From assembly GCF_017355405.1 (NCBI RefSeq), contig NZ_CP061177.1, positions 2,153,001-2,217,000 on the forward strand: a stretch of 64,000 nt of DNA, in the 5' to 3' direction. A program made the translations under genes and the position numbers. How positions within the stretch are numbered: position 1 is the first letter of the stretch; each line of letters begins with the position of its first letter. Below are positions 24,304 to 34,452 of this stretch, piece after piece. The notes below the pieces were generated by a model, which searched no databases, had not been told where the DNA came from, and saw only the letters and a list, made by a program, of their open reading frames with translations. The stretch comes from Roseomonas haemaphysalidis (GTDB lineage: Bacteria; Pseudomonadota; Alphaproteobacteria; Acetobacterales; Acetobacteraceae).

Positions 24304-25343
24304 GATGTCGTCTCCAGTCGTTGCACGGCCCAGCGGGCGGCATCGGCCACCACCTCGGCCGGGTCGTCGCACAGCGCCCGCGCCACCTCGCGCAGCGTGG
24401 GCGAGCCGGAATTACCGATGGCGTTCAGCACGTTGCGCACGAAGCGGTCGCGCCCGATGCGCTTGACGGGCGAGCCGGAAAACAGCGCGCGGAACGCCGC
24501 GTCATCCAGCACCGCGAGTTCCGCGAGGCGCGGCGCGTTCAGGTCTTCCCGCGCCACCAGCGCGGGCTCGGCCCCGCGCTGCGCGAACTTGTTCCAGGGG
24601 CAGACGGCGAGGCAGTCGTCGCAGCCATAGATGCGGTTGCCCATGGCCACCCGGAATTCCTCCGGGATCGGCCCCTTGTGCTCGATGGTCAGGTAGGAAA
24701 TGCAGCGCCGGGCATCCAGCCGGTAGGGGCCGACGAAGGCATCGGTCGGGCAGGCCGAGAGGCAGCGGGTGCAGCGCCCGCAATGGTCCACCTCGGCGCC
24801 GTCGGGGGCGAGGTCCAGGGTGGTGTAGATCTCGCCCAGGAACAGCCAGGAGCCGAATTCGCGGGACACCAGGTTGCTGTGCTTGCCCTGCCAGCCGATG
24901 CCGGCCTCTTGCGCCAGCGGCTTTTCCGCCACGGGGGCGGTGTCGACGAAGACCTTCAGCTCACTGCCGCGCCATTCCTCGACCATCCAGCGCGCCAGCA
25001 TCTTCAGCCGCTTCTTGACGACGTCGTGGTAGTCGCGGTGCCGGGCATAGACGCTGATGCCGCCGCGGTCCGGCTGCCGCAGCACCGCCAGCGGGTCCTC
25101 CTCCGGCCCGTAGTTCATGCCGAGCGCGATGACCGAGGCGGCCTCCGGCCACAGCGCCTTCGGCTGGGCCCGCTGCTCGGCGCGGTCGGCCAGCCAGCCC
25201 ATCTCGCCCTGCATGCCGGCGGCCAGAAAGGCGTCCAGCCGCGCCCGTACCTCCGGCCCCAGATGCGCGGGCGCGAAGCCCACCGCATCGAAGCCGATTT
25301 CCAGCGCCTTCGCGCGGATGCGGGCGGCGTTATCCCCGGCCAC
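24300..25343 (-). CDS. queG: Epoxyqueuosine reductase
   Basis: A 347-residue cobalamin-dependent iron-sulfur enzyme doing the last step of queuosine synthesis on tRNA. The conserved Asp134 lies in [15 protein letters not shown]. Two ferredoxin-like clusters are encoded: [16 protein letters not shown] (Cys188, 191, 194, 198) and [11 protein letters not shown]. The N-terminal substrate domain and a C-terminal HEAT-like tail are both present, so it is complete. Overlaps the end of queF by 14 bases. Confidence 0.95.
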   Translation of the reverse strand: MAGDNAARIRAKALEIGFDAVGFAPAHLGPEVRARLDAFLAAGMQGEMGWLADRAEQRAQPKALWPEAASVIALGMNYGPEEDPLAVLRQPDRGGISVYARHRDYHDVVKKRLKMLARWMVEEWRGSELKVFVDTAPVAEKPLAQEAGIGWQGKHSNLVSREFGSWLFLGEIYTTLDLAPDGAEVDHCGRCTRCLSACPTDAFVGPYRLDARRCISYLTIEHKGPIPEEFRVAMGNRIYGCDDCLAVCPWNKFAQRGAEPALVAREDLNAPRLAELAVLDDAAFRALFSGSPVKRIGRDRFVRNVLNAIGNSGSPTLREVARALCDDPAEVVADAARWAVQRLETTS

Positions 25344-25797
25344 GGTAGTTGGGCACGTCCTGGTTCGGCACCCAGACGCCCTCGGGCGGCGTGCCGGTTT
25401 GCCAGAAGACGTCGATCGGGATGCCGCCGCGCGGATACCAGTAGCCGCCGATGCGCAGCCAGTGCGGCGACAGCGTTTCGACGAGGCGCGCCCCGATGCC
25501 CACCGTGCAGGCCTCGTGGAAGGCGCCGTGGTTGCGGAAGGAGGTGAGAAAGAGCTTCAGGCTCTTGCTTTCGACAATCCACTCATTGGGGATGTAGTCG
25601 ATCACCAGATGCGCGAAGTCCGGCTGGCCGGTCATCGGGCAGAGCGAGGTGAATTCCGGCGCGGTGAAGCGGATGCAGTAGCGCAGGCCGGGATGCGGCG
25701 TGGGCACGCGCTCCAGCACCGCCTGCTCCGGGCTGGCGGGCTGCGCGGTCTGGCTGCCCAGCATCGTCAGGCCGGACACGTCGTGGCTGCTGCTCAT
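25330..25797 (-). CDS. queF: NADPH-dependent preQ0 reductase (7-cyano-7-deazaguanine reductase)
   Basis: A 155-residue type I QueF. The nucleophilic Cys53 is in [11 protein letters not shown] with Asp60, and the family motif ESKSLKLFL follows at about residues 76-84. It reduces the nitrile of preQ0 to the aminomethyl group of preQ1. ATG 25797 overlaps the tgt stop by four bases. Confidence 0.95.
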   Translation of the reverse strand: MSSSHDVSGLTMLGSQTAQPASPEQAVLERVPTPHPGLRYCIRFTAPEFTSLCPMTGQPDFAHLVIDYIPNEWIVESKSLKLFLTSFRNHGAFHEACTVGIGARLVETLSPHWLRIGGYWYPRGGIPIDVFWQTGTPPEGVWVPNQDVPNYRGRG

Positions 25798-26918
25798 GCG
25801 GCGATCTCCCCCTTGGCGGCCCAGCCGGCCTCGATGGCGGCGGCCTCTTCCTCGAAGCGGCCGGCGACGATGGCGGCGCGCAGGCGGGCCATCAGCGTCT
25901 GGTAGTAACGAATGTTGTGCCAGGTCAGCAGCATCGGCCCCAGCATTTCCCCTGCCTTGAACAGGTGGTGCAGGTAGGCGAGCGTGTGGCGCGTGCAGGC
26001 CGGGCAGTCGCACTCCGGGTCCAGCGGCTCCAGGTTGTCCGCATGCTTGGCGTTGCGCATGTTCAGAATGCCGGCGCTGGTATAGCCGCGCCCGGTGCGG
26101 CCCGAGCGGGTCGGGATCACGCAGTCGAACATGTCCACGCCGCGCCGCACGGCGCCGATCAGGTCGGAGGGCGTGCCGACGCCCATCAGGTAACGCGGAT
26201 GCGTTTCCGGCAGCATGGGCACGGAGAAGTCCAGCGTGCGGAACATCTCCTCCTGTCCCTCGCCGACGGCCAAGCCGCCGATGGCGTAGCCTTCGAAGCC
26301 GATGTCGGTCAGCGCCTTGGCGCTTTCGGCGCGCAAATCCTCGAAGGTGCTGCCCTGCTGGATGCCGAACAGCCCGTAGCCCTCGCGCGGGGTGAAAGCA
26401 TCGCGTGAGCGCTTCGCCCAGGCCATGGAGAGCCGCATGGCGCGGGCGGCTTCCTCATGGCTGGCCGGAAAGTGAATGCACTCGTCGAAGCACATGGTGA
26501 TGTCGGCATCCAGCAGGTGCTGGATCTCGATGCTCCGCTCCGGCGTCAGGCGGAACTTCTCGCCGTTGATGTGGCTTTGGAAGGTGACGCCGTCCCTGTC
26601 CATCTTCCGCAGCTTGCTCAGCGACATCACCTGGAAGCCGCCGGAATCCGTCAGGATCGGTCCCTGCCAGTCCATCATCTTGTGCAGGCCACCCAGCCGC
26701 CCGACGCGCTCGGCGCCCGGGCGCAGCATCAGGTGGTAGGTGTTGCCCAGCACGATGCTGGCGCCGGTGGCGCGCACCGCATCCGCCGTCATGGCCTTGA
26801 CCGTGCCGGCGGTGCCGACGGGCATGAAGACCGGCGTCTGCACCGCGCCATGCGCGGTGTGCAGCGTGCCGGCGCGGGCATGGCCATCGCGGCACTGGCA
26901 GCTCCAGGACAAAGTCAC
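25794..26918 (-). CDS. tgt: tRNA-guanine transglycosylase
   Basis: A 374-residue bacterial-type TGT that swaps guanine for preQ1 at position 34 of GUN-anticodon tRNAs. It has [11 protein letters not shown] with the catalytic-pocket Asp, [14 protein letters not shown] with the nucleophilic Asp, and the zinc site CDCPACTR plus a later TWHN. The start is GTG 26918, overlapping the queA stop (GTGA); longer open sequence upstream belongs to the queA frame and is not family-like. Confidence 0.95.
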   Translation of the reverse strand: MTLSWSCQCRDGHARAGTLHTAHGAVQTPVFMPVGTAGTVKAMTADAVRATGASIVLGNTYHLMLRPGAERVGRLGGLHKMMDWQGPILTDSGGFQVMSLSKLRKMDRDGVTFQSHINGEKFRLTPERSIEIQHLLDADITMCFDECIHFPASHEEAARAMRLSMAWAKRSRDAFTPREGYGLFGIQQGSTFEDLRAESAKALTDIGFEGYAIGGLAVGEGQEEMFRTLDFSVPMLPETHPRYLMGVGTPSDLIGAVRRGVDMFDCVIPTRSGRTGRGYTSAGILNMRNAKHADNLEPLDPECDCPACTRHTLAYLHHLFKAGEMLGPMLLTWHNIRYYQTLMARLRAAIVAGRFEEEAAAIEAGWAAKGEIAA

Positions 26919-27994
26919 AGGGCATTCTCCCGGAACAGCAGGCTGGCATCGCCGTAGGAATAGAAGCGATAGCCCTGGGCCACCGCGTGCTCGTAGGCCG
27001 CGCGCATCCGCGCCGTGCCGGAAAAGGCCGACACCAGCATGAACAGGCTGGACTTCGGCAAATGGAAGTTGGTCAGCAGCACGTCCGCCGAGCGGAAGCG
27101 GTGGCCCGGCAGCAGGAAGATGTCGGTCAGCCCCTGGAAGGGGTGGATGGTGCCGGCCTCGTCCACCGCGCTTTCCAGCAGCCGCAGCGCGGTGGTGCCG
27201 ATCGCCACGATGCGCCCGCCCGCCGCGCGGGTGTTGTTGATGGCGGCCGCCGCCTCCGGCGTCACCTCGCCCCATTCGGAATGCAGCCTGTGGGCGCGCG
27301 GGTCCTCAGTGCGGATCGGCAGAAAGGTGCCGGCGCCGACATGCAGCGTCACTTCCACCTGCCGCACGCCGCGCGCGGCGAGCGCCTCCAGCAGACCAGG
27401 GGTGAAGTGCAGGCTGGCGGTGGGCGCCGCGACTGCGCCGGGCTGGCGCGCGAAAATCGGCTGGTAGTCGGCGCGGTCCTGTTCGGTCGGGCCATCGGGG
27501 CGGGCGATGTAGGGGGGCAGGGGGATCTCGCCCGCCTTTTCCAGCGCCGCCGCCAGCAGCGCCTGGTCGGGGCCGAAGTCCAGCAGCACGGCGCCGCCCT
27601 CCTGCTTCTCCAGCACGCGCGGCGCCAGCTCCGGCGCGCCGTCGATGGCCAGCACGTCGCCCGCGCGCAGCTTCTTGGCGCCGCGCACCAGGGCGTGCCA
27701 GGTGCCGCCGGCCTCGGCACGGTTCAGCATGATCTCGATCCGCGCCTCGCCACGCCGGGCCCGCAGCCGGGCGGGGATGACGCGGGTGTCGTTGACCACC
27801 ATCAGGTCGCCGGGGCCGAGCAGGCCGGGCAGGTCGGCCACGCCGAGGTCGCGTGTCCCGGCCGGTTCCACCACCAGCAGGCGCGCGGAATCGCGCGGCC
27901 GCGCCGGGGCCTGGGCGATCAGCGCCTCCGGCAGGGCGAAGTCGAAATCCTCGGCCCGCAACGGGGGGAGGGCGGGTGCATCGGTCTGGGTCAT
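26915..27994 (-). CDS. queA: S-adenosylmethionine:tRNA ribosyltransferase-isomerase
   Basis: A 359-residue QueA that transfers the ribosyl part of SAM to preQ1 in tRNA to make epoxyqueuosine. Family segments are [56 protein letters not shown] and [19 protein letters not shown]. It is the first gene of the minus-strand run, with a divergent SDR gene at 28098, so the run's promoter must lie between 27995 and 28097. No preQ1 riboswitch-like sequence was recognised there. Confidence 0.95.
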   Translation of the reverse strand: MTQTDAPALPPLRAEDFDFALPEALIAQAPARPRDSARLLVVEPAGTRDLGVADLPGLLGPGDLMVVNDTRVIPARLRARRGEARIEIMLNRAEAGGTWHALVRGAKKLRAGDVLAIDGAPELAPRVLEKQEGGAVLLDFGPDQALLAAALEKAGEIPLPPYIARPDGPTEQDRADYQPIFARQPGAVAAPTASLHFTPGLLEALAARGVRQVEVTLHVGAGTFLPIRTEDPRAHRLHSEWGEVTPEAAAAINNTRAAGGRIVAIGTTALRLLESAVDEAGTIHPFQGLTDIFLLPGHRFRSADVLLTNFHLPKSSLFMLVSAFSGTARMRAAYEHAVAQGYRFYSYGDASLLFRENAL

Positions 27995-28097
27995 GGGAAC
28001 CCGCGGGCGGTAGCGGAGGGGAAACGGAAGCGCAAGCAAAGCCTCGACAGGGCAGGCTTGCCCCCGCAGGCTGGCGAACAAAACCGGGAGGCGGCGG

Positions 28098-28868
28098 ATG
28101 ATCCGATTTGAGCTGCGGGGGCGGCGGGCGCTGGTGACGGGCGGTGCCTCCGGCATCGGGCTGGCGGTGGTGCGGATGCTGGCCGGGGCCGGCGCCCGCG
28201 TGGCGGTGAACCACCTGCCGGGCGACGCGCGGGCCGAAGCCGTGCTGGCCGAGCTGCGGGCCGGCGGCCACGACGTGCTGGCAGCCCCCGGCGACGTGGG
28301 CGACGCGATGGACGGCCCCCGCATGGTGGCGGATGCCATCGCCGCGCTGGGCGGGCTGGACTTCCTGGTCAACAACGCCGGCACCCCCGGCACCAGCACC
28401 CTGATCCCGCCCGCGGCGCTGGACCGCATGGACGAGGCGCTGTGGCGAACGGTGCTGGAGGTCAACCTGCTGGGCACCTTCCGCTGCGCCAAGGCGGCGG
28501 CGCCCGCGCTTTCGGCGGCGGGCGGCGCGGTGGTCAATGTTGCCTCCATCGCCGGCATCGACAGCCCGGGCAGCTCCATGGCCTATGGCGCCAGCAAGGC
28601 CGGCGTGATCAGCCTGACCAAGAACCTCGCGCGCGCTCTCTCGCCCGCCGTGCGGGTCAACGCCGTCGCCCCCGGCGCGGTGGACAGCCCCTGGATGGTG
28701 GAATGGACGGAGGAACGCCGTGCCGCCTCCGCCGCCAAGGCCCTGCTGAAGCGCCGCTGCCAGCCGGAGGACCTGGCCGAGGTGATCCTGTTTCTGCTGG
28801 CCGGCGCCGGCATGGTCACGGGGCAGACGCTGGTGGTCGATGGCGGGCTGACGCTGGAAGCCCGCTGA
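28098..28868 (+). CDS. SDR family oxidoreductase
   Basis: A 256-residue classical short-chain dehydrogenase. Cofactor loop TGGASGIGLAV, NNAG, the catalytic Ser in VASIAGI and YGASK with Tyr-Lys are all intact, followed by the C-terminal VTGQTLVVDGGL. Substrate is unknown. It is divergent from queA, with the two starts 103 bases apart, and is followed by an M20 hydrolase 37 bases later, so both may form a transcript. Confidence 0.85.
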   Translation: MIRFELRGRRALVTGGASGIGLAVVRMLAGAGARVAVNHLPGDARAEAVLAELRAGGHDVLAAPGDVGDAMDGPRMVADAIAALGGLDFLVNNAGTPGTSTLIPPAALDRMDEALWRTVLEVNLLGTFRCAKAAAPALSAAGGAVVNVASIAGIDSPGSSMAYGASKAGVISLTKNLARALSPAVRVNAVAPGAVDSPWMVEWTEERRAASAAKALLKRRCQPEDLAEVILFLLAGAGMVTGQTLVVDGGLTLEAR

Positions 28869-28905
28869 CCTAGGCTGGCACCGTGCAACACCGGAGCCCG
28901 CCGCC

Positions 28906-30108
28906 ATGCCCGAAGCCGATACCGCCCGCTTTCTCCAGGACCTGCACGAGCTGCGGCGGATCGGCGCCTTCAAGACGGGCGTGCACCGCCCGACCTACAG
29001 CCCGCAGGACATGGAGTCCCGCCGCTGGCTGATGGACAAGATGCGCGAGGCGGGGCTGGAGGCCTCCATCGACGGCATCGGCAACGTGTTCGGCCGCCAT
29101 CCCGGCCCCGGGCCGCACCTGCTGGCCGGCAGCCATATCGAGAGCCAGAACGAGGCCGGCTGGCTGGACGGGGCGCTGGGCGTGGTGGGTGCCCTGGCCA
29201 TGGCACGCGCCGGGCTGCCGGTGGACGTGATCGCCTTCGCGGACGAGGAAGGGCATTTCGGCAGCTTCCTGGGCAGCCGGTCCAGCATCGGCGAGCTGGA
29301 GGAGGCGGAGATCGACGGGCAGGTGGGCGCCGGCGGCCAGAAGCTGCGCGATGCGCTGGCCGGCGCCGGGCTGTCCGGCCTGCCGCGCCTGCAACTCGAC
29401 ACCGGCCGCTACAAAGGCTTCCTGGAAATGCACATCGAGCAGGGCACGCAGCTGGAGCGCGCCGGGCACCAGGTGGGCGTGGTCACGGGCATCGTCGCCA
29501 TCTGGCAATACAAGCTGGTGGTGACGGGCATGCAGGACCATGCCGGCGGCACCACCATGGCCGAGCGGCGCGACGCCGGGCTGACCGCCGTGCGCCTGCT
29601 GGCCGCCATCGATGCCGAGTTTCCCCGCCATTGCGGCCCCCGCACGACCTGGACCTGCGGGCGCATCGCGCTGGACCCGGGGGCGTCCAGCATCATTCCC
29701 GGCCGGGCCGAGGTGCTGTTCCAGTTCCGCGACATCGAGACGGAGGTGCTGCAGCGGCTGGACGCGGCGCTGCGGCGCCTGGTGCAGGACAGCAACCGGC
29801 GCGAGCGCTGCGAAACGGAGCTGCGGATCCTCGGCCGCTCCACCCCCGCCCTGAGTGACGAGCGGCTGATGGCATCGCTGGACGCGGCGGCCGAGGCCGC
29901 GGCGCCCGGGCGCTGGCAGCGCCTGCCCAGCGGCGCCGGGCACGACGCGCAGTACATGGCCCGGCACATGCCGGCGGTGATGCTGTTCGTGCCCTCGATC
30001 GGCGGCATCAGCCACCACTGGGCGGAAAACACGGCGGACGAGGATCTGGCGATGGGCGCCCGCGTCCTGGTGGACGGCGCGGCGCGCTTTCTGGCGGCCG
30101 CGGGCTAG
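28906..30108 (+). CDS. M20 Zn-dependent hydrolase (allantoate amidohydrolase / N-carbamoyl-L-amino-acid hydrolase type)
   Basis: A 400-residue hydrolase of the HyuC/AllC group. The first metal motif reads GSHIESQNEAGWLDG, typical of this subgroup (HxES rather than HxDT), followed by FADEEGHFG with the catalytic Glu and FLEMHIEQG. The dimerisation/lid domain includes DHAGGTTMAERRDAG, and the last ligand region is SGAGHDAQYMA. It removes carbamoyl or ureido groups from L-amino acids or allantoate; the actual substrate is not fixed. It may complement the hydantoin-type genes at 4529-9348. Confidence 0.88.
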   Translation: MPEADTARFLQDLHELRRIGAFKTGVHRPTYSPQDMESRRWLMDKMREAGLEASIDGIGNVFGRHPGPGPHLLAGSHIESQNEAGWLDGALGVVGALAMARAGLPVDVIAFADEEGHFGSFLGSRSSIGELEEAEIDGQVGAGGQKLRDALAGAGLSGLPRLQLDTGRYKGFLEMHIEQGTQLERAGHQVGVVTGIVAIWQYKLVVTGMQDHAGGTTMAERRDAGLTAVRLLAAIDAEFPRHCGPRTTWTCGRIALDPGASSIIPGRAEVLFQFRDIETEVLQRLDAALRRLVQDSNRRERCETELRILGRSTPALSDERLMASLDAAAEAAAPGRWQRLPSGAGHDAQYMARHMPAVMLFVPSIGGISHHWAENTADEDLAMGARVLVDGAARFLAAAG

Positions 30109-30789
30109 CTACATCTCCACCCATTGCCGCAAAAGGTTGTGGTAGCTGGCGGTCAGCGCCAGCACCCCCGCGTCGTCGTCCGGCAACTGCGCCCGCACCC
30201 GGCGGATGCCCTGGTCCAGGCCATACAGCAGGCCACGCCGGCCATCGTCCTTCACCATGGACTGGATCCAGAAGAAGCTGGCCCATCGGCTGCCGCGGGT
30301 GACGGGCCGGACGCTGTGCAGGCTGGTGGCGGGGTAGAGCACCAGGTCGCCGGCATCGAGCTTGATGCTCTGGGTACCGTAGGTGTCCTCGATCACCAGC
30401 TCGCCGCCGTCGTAGTCGCCGGGCGGGGACAGGAACAGGGTGGAGGACACGTCGGTGCGCAGCCGCCCGCCACCGGGCACGTGGCGGATGGCGTTGTCCA
30501 CGTGGGCGCGAAAGGTCATGCCGGCGTCGTAGCGGTTGAACATCGGCGGATAGACCCGCAGCGGCAGCGCGGCCGCGGTGAACTCGGCGTTGCGCCCCAG
30601 CGCGCGCAACACCAGCTCGCCCAGCTGGCGCGCCTGGGGCGAGGCCTCGGGGACCTGCAGGTTGAACTTGGCGAGGGCCGACTGCTCGCCGGCGGTGGCG
30701 CGGCCGTCGGTCCATTCGGCGGCTTCCAGCACGGTGCGGCAATGCGCCACCTCGTCCGGCGACAGGAGCTGGGGGATGCGGATCAGCAT
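30109..30789 (-). CDS. PKHD-type Fe(II)/2-oxoglutarate hydroxylase PiuC-like
   Basis: A 226-residue dioxygenase with the facial triad His96, Asp98 (AHVDNAIRH) and His158 (TSLHSVRPV), and the 2-oxoglutarate-binding Arg168. Length matches the PiuC/YbiX family exactly when starting at ATG 30789. Members are iron-regulated and are usually next to TonB-dependent siderophore receptors, as here (78 bases after the receptor). Their substrate has not been settled. Converges on the M20 gene end to end. Confidence 0.9.
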   Translation of the reverse strand: MLIRIPQLLSPDEVAHCRTVLEAAEWTDGRATAGEQSALAKFNLQVPEASPQARQLGELVLRALGRNAEFTAAALPLRVYPPMFNRYDAGMTFRAHVDNAIRHVPGGGRLRTDVSSTLFLSPPGDYDGGELVIEDTYGTQSIKLDAGDLVLYPATSLHSVRPVTRGSRWASFFWIQSMVKDDGRRGLLYGLDQGIRRVRAQLPDDDAGVLALTASYHNLLRQWVEM

Positions 30790-30867
30790 GCGGCGGGCCT
30801 CGCTTGGCAGGAACGGCGGAAGGGGCCGCGCGGGCGGCCCCTTCCGGGTCGGCACGGCAGGGTGGCG

Positions 30868-33114
30868 TCAGAACTCGGCGTTCAGGGACACCAGCACGGT
30901 GCGCCCGGCGGCCGGCAGGACGCGGGTGCCGAACAGCGAGCCGTAGTTGCGCTCGTCGGAAAGATTGTAGCCGTTCACCTGGACGCGGAGGTTGTCGTTG
31001 ATCTTGTGCGAGATCACCCCGTCCAACGAGAAGTTGGCCGGCGCCTCGGCCGTGTTGGCGGCGTTCAGGAACACCTTGTCCCGCCAGGTGAAGCCGCCGC
31101 CGACCGTGAGGTTCCAGGGCTCGCCGCGATTGATCTCATAGGTGGTCCACAGCGCTGCCGCGTTCTCCGGCACGTACTGCACCCGCTTGCCGACATTGGC
31201 GGCGGTTCGAGATTGACGGGTTTCGCTGTCCATCGCGGTGTAGCTGGCATTGATGGTCCAGACCGGGGTGATCAAGCCGCTGATGCCCAGCTCGATGCCC
31301 TGGTTGCGCTGGACATCCGAGGACGCGAACCGTTCGCCCCCCAACGGGTCGACATCCTCGGCGTTTTTCTTGTCCACGCGGTACAGCGCACCGGTCAGGC
31401 CCAGGCGGCCGCCGTCCAGCACGTTGATCTTGGCGCCGATCTCATAGACCGTGTTGCGCTCCGGATCGTAGTTGCTGCGGAAGCCGCCGACGGTCGAGGG
31501 CTGCGTGAAGAACAGCGAGCCCGGCGGTGTCGAGGAGGTGGAGTAGCTGGCGTAATAGGTCTGGTTGCGCGTTGGCTCGAAGATCACGGCGGCGCGCGGG
31601 TCGACCGAGGTGGAATCGCCGTCGATGTCGCTGGTCAGCACCTGCCCGGGGGCCCCGGCGGTGTAGTCCGTTTCATAGCGGGTGACGCGCACGCCGCCGA
31701 CGACCGACAGCTCCGGGATCAGCCACAGCCTTTCGTTCACAAAGGCACCGTAGGCGGTGACCTCGCCATTCCGCTTGTTGGTCGGGCCCGTCAGGCCGCG
31801 GCGGGGGAAGACGGATTGCGGCCGCAGGTTGGTGGTCGCGGCGGTGGTGTAGCCGAAGCCCTCGCGGTCGGTGTCCTGGTGCCAGATGTCGATGCCGCCC
31901 GTCAGCTCGTGCCGCAGCGGGCCGGTGGTGAACTTGGCGGTGGCGGTGGTGACGTTCTGCAGGGCCCAGGTCTGCTGGCTGTAGGGGTTGCCGGCGCCGC
32001 TCGGCGTCAGGGTCGGGTTGCCGCCGCGCAGGAAGCTGGTGGTGCAGGCGGCATCGCAGCCGACGATGCTGTAGGCGAAATCGCGGTCCACCCAGGTGGC
32101 GCGCGTGTCGTTGGCGATGGTCAGCCATTCATTGGCCTGGTGCGACAGCCGCGCGGTCAGCCGGTCCACCTGCACGCGGTCGCGGTCGTTGCGGCTGCCG
32201 TACCAGGTGCTGCGCGGCAGGCCGTATTCGGTGATGGGGCGGGCGATCCGCTGGCCCGGCAGCGTGATCAGCGGCACGCCGGCATCGGTCGGCACGTCGT
32301 ATTCATAATGCAGGTATTCGGCGGTGAAGGTGGTGTCGGTGCCGAGCCCGAAGGAAACCGAAGGCGCCACGCCCCAACGGTGGCCGGTGGGACTGTCGCG
32401 GTCCACCGCGCGGTTGGCCTGGCCCATCAGGTTCAGCCGCACCGCGCCGGTGTCGCTGAACTGCTTGTTGAGGTCCAGCGTGCCGCGCGCGAAGGGGCCG
32501 CTGCCGCCGGTGACGGTGGCGCCCAGGCTGTCGCCCAGGTGCGGGGTACGGCTGCCCACCGCGATGGCGCCGCCCACCGTGCCGGTGCCGAGTGCGTAGC
32601 CGGACGGGCCCTTGATGACGGACACGTCCTCGAAGGTGAAGGCGTCGCGCTGGTAGGAGCCGAAGTCGCGCAGCCCGTCGACATACACGTCGTCCTGCGC
32701 GCTGAAGCCGCGGATGCGGAACTGGTCGCCGTTGACGCCGCCATTGCCTTCACCGATCGAGACGGTCACGCCGGGGACGTTGCGCAGCGCCTCTTCCAGG
32801 GTCGTGACGTTCTGTTGCTCCAGCACCTCGCGCGGGATGACGGTGATGGTTTGCGGCGTGTCCTGCACGGTGCCGGGCAGGCGGTTCACGGGCGCGGCGC
32901 GGCGCAGGGTGTTGGGGGGTGCCTCGCCCTGCACCTGCACGGTGGGCAGCATGACCGGGGCTTCCGGCGTGCTGTTCGCGCCCTGGGCCATGGCGCCGGC
33001 CCCCATCGGCACGGCCATGGCGGCGCCGGCCATCATCGCCGCCTGGGACAGAGTGCCCGTGCGGCCTTCCCCCCGCGTTGAACCGTGCCGCCCAGACCCC
33101 TGACGCCGTGCCAT
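30868..33114 (-). CDS. TonB-dependent siderophore receptor (catecholate type)
   Basis: A 748-residue outer-membrane receptor. An N-terminal signal region ends near GAMAQ, followed by the plug with QTITVIPREVLEQQ, GDQFRIRGFSAQDDVYVDGLRD and VIKGPSGYALG, then a 22-strand barrel ending in a terminal Phe (LVSLNAEF). Plug sequence resembles Fiu/FhuA-like catecholate or hydroxamate receptors, and the iron ligand cannot be told. It is preceded by a good Fur box (33131-33149) and followed by piuC, which fits iron-starvation expression. Confidence 0.9.
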   Translation of the reverse strand: MARRQGSGRHGSTRGEGRTGTLSQAAMMAGAAMAVPMGAGAMAQGANSTPEAPVMLPTVQVQGEAPPNTLRRAAPVNRLPGTVQDTPQTITVIPREVLEQQNVTTLEEALRNVPGVTVSIGEGNGGVNGDQFRIRGFSAQDDVYVDGLRDFGSYQRDAFTFEDVSVIKGPSGYALGTGTVGGAIAVGSRTPHLGDSLGATVTGGSGPFARGTLDLNKQFSDTGAVRLNLMGQANRAVDRDSPTGHRWGVAPSVSFGLGTDTTFTAEYLHYEYDVPTDAGVPLITLPGQRIARPITEYGLPRSTWYGSRNDRDRVQVDRLTARLSHQANEWLTIANDTRATWVDRDFAYSIVGCDAACTTSFLRGGNPTLTPSGAGNPYSQQTWALQNVTTATAKFTTGPLRHELTGGIDIWHQDTDREGFGYTTAATTNLRPQSVFPRRGLTGPTNKRNGEVTAYGAFVNERLWLIPELSVVGGVRVTRYETDYTAGAPGQVLTSDIDGDSTSVDPRAAVIFEPTRNQTYYASYSTSSTPPGSLFFTQPSTVGGFRSNYDPERNTVYEIGAKINVLDGGRLGLTGALYRVDKKNAEDVDPLGGERFASSDVQRNQGIELGISGLITPVWTINASYTAMDSETRQSRTAANVGKRVQYVPENAAALWTTYEINRGEPWNLTVGGGFTWRDKVFLNAANTAEAPANFSLDGVISHKINDNLRVQVNGYNLSDERNYGSLFGTRVLPAAGRTVLVSLNAEF

Positions 33115-33130
33115 GATCGCCTCATTAGTT

Positions 33131-33149
33131 GAGAATGAGTTTCATTATG
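33131..33149. promoter_or_regulatory. Fur box upstream of the TonB receptor
   Basis: GAGAATGAGTTTCATTATG matches 14 of 19 positions of the Fur consensus (GATAATGATAATCATTATC) and contains AATGA-N3-TCATT. It starts 17 bases upstream of the receptor start codon and about 150 bases upstream of the divergent imelysin-like gene, so it could control both. Inferred from sequence only; Irr-type binding is another option in alphaproteobacteria. Confidence 0.75.
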
Positions 33150-33300
33150 ATTCGCAGAAAAGGCGAGCGTCAACGTGGCGGCACCGAGATCGCCTCGTTG
33201 TGGCAGCAAAGACACAATCGACCGCGTGCCCCCGGTGCGGGTGGGGCTGCCCGGACCGCCCGGCTGTGCCATGCTGCGCCGAACCGGAGGCCCATTGCCG

Positions 33301-34377
33301 ATGCACCGCCGCCTGTTGCTCGCCGCGCCCCTGGTGCTGGCGGCGTTTCCCGCCCGCGCCGTGCCGGACGAGGCGAGCCTGCGCGCCCTGAACAAGGCGG
33401 TGGTGGAAGGCGCGGTGCTGCCCGGATACCGCGGCTTCGCGTCGGCCGCGGGCGGCTTCGCGGCAGCGTTGGCGGCCCTGGCCAAATCCCCGGGCGAGGC
33501 GGCGCCGCTGGCGGCCGCGCGCCAGAACTGGGCGGAGGCGATGCTGGCCTGGCAGGCGGTGCGCGCGCTCCGCTTCGGTCCGGCCGCGATGTTTAGCCGC
33601 GCGCCGCGCGTGCAATCCTGGCCGGGGCCGGGAGACGTGATCGGCCAGTCCCTGGACACCGCCGTGCGGCGGCGGGACGCCACTCTGCTGGAAGTGCGGT
33701 CGGACACTTTGTCCAACGTGGCGACGCTGGGCCTGCCGGCGGCCGAGCGGCTGCTGTTCGGCCCGGAAGCCGCGTCCCGCCTGGCCGCCGCCGATGCGGA
33801 GGCCGCGTACCGGGCCGCGTTGCTGGGCGCGATCGGTGCCACCCTGGCCGCGATCGGGCGGGACCTGCTGGAAGCCTGGGCCGCTGGCCCGGAACCCTTC
33901 GCCAGCGTGATGATCGACCCGCGGCCGCCTTATGCCGCGCCGCGCGATGCGACGCAGGAGCTGCTGCGGGCCTTGCAGCTTGCGGTGCGCCAGGTGGCGG
34001 GCCCCGCCCTGGCCGACGCTTTGCAGGCCGGGTCGATGGACCGGCTGGAAAACTGGCGCGCCGGTTTGTCCGGGCGGGCATGGGTGGCGCAGATGGCGGC
34101 GGCCCGGCAGATGTTCCGCTCCGGCTTCGCGCCAGCGCTGGAACGCGACGGGCAGGGGGCGCTGGCCTTGTCGCTGGGGCAGGAATTCGACCGGGTCGTC
34201 CTCGCGGCGACATTGCCATGGCCGGCCGAGGCGGCGTTCGGCGAGGCGGTGCCAGAACGCCGCGCCACGCTGCGGGCCTTGCAGCAGCAGGCCGCCGCGC
34301 TGGCCGATCGGCTGGCCGGAGAGCTGGCGCCGGCCCTGGGGCTGCCCACCGGCTTCAGTGCCTTGCCCGTTGATTGA
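33301..34377 (+). CDS. Imelysin-like periplasmic protein
   Basis: A 358-residue protein with a signal peptide (cleavage after FPARA, residue 20) and the helical imelysin-like fold. The position of the family metal motif GxHxxE reads GLPAAERLLFG, so the His is replaced by Pro. The family (EfeO, imelysin, ICMP-type) is tied to iron. It is divergent from the Fur-controlled receptor, sharing the Fur-box gap, which supports an iron-related role. The start is the ATG at 33301; the frame is open to 33175 without a signal sequence. Confidence 0.8.
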   Translation: MHRRLLLAAPLVLAAFPARAVPDEASLRALNKAVVEGAVLPGYRGFASAAGGFAAALAALAKSPGEAAPLAAARQNWAEAMLAWQAVRALRFGPAAMFSRAPRVQSWPGPGDVIGQSLDTAVRRRDATLLEVRSDTLSNVATLGLPAAERLLFGPEAASRLAAADAEAAYRAALLGAIGATLAAIGRDLLEAWAAGPEPFASVMIDPRPPYAAPRDATQELLRALQLAVRQVAGPALADALQAGSMDRLENWRAGLSGRAWVAQMAAARQMFRSGFAPALERDGQGALALSLGQEFDRVVLAATLPWPAEAAFGEAVPERRATLRALQQQAAALADRLAGELAPALGLPTGFSALPVD

Positions 34378-34452
34378 CCCTGCCATTCGCCCATTTCCCG
34401 CAGTGCACAATCTGCCCTAGAGAGCCGGCAGAACAGCAGCGGAGCGCGCGGC

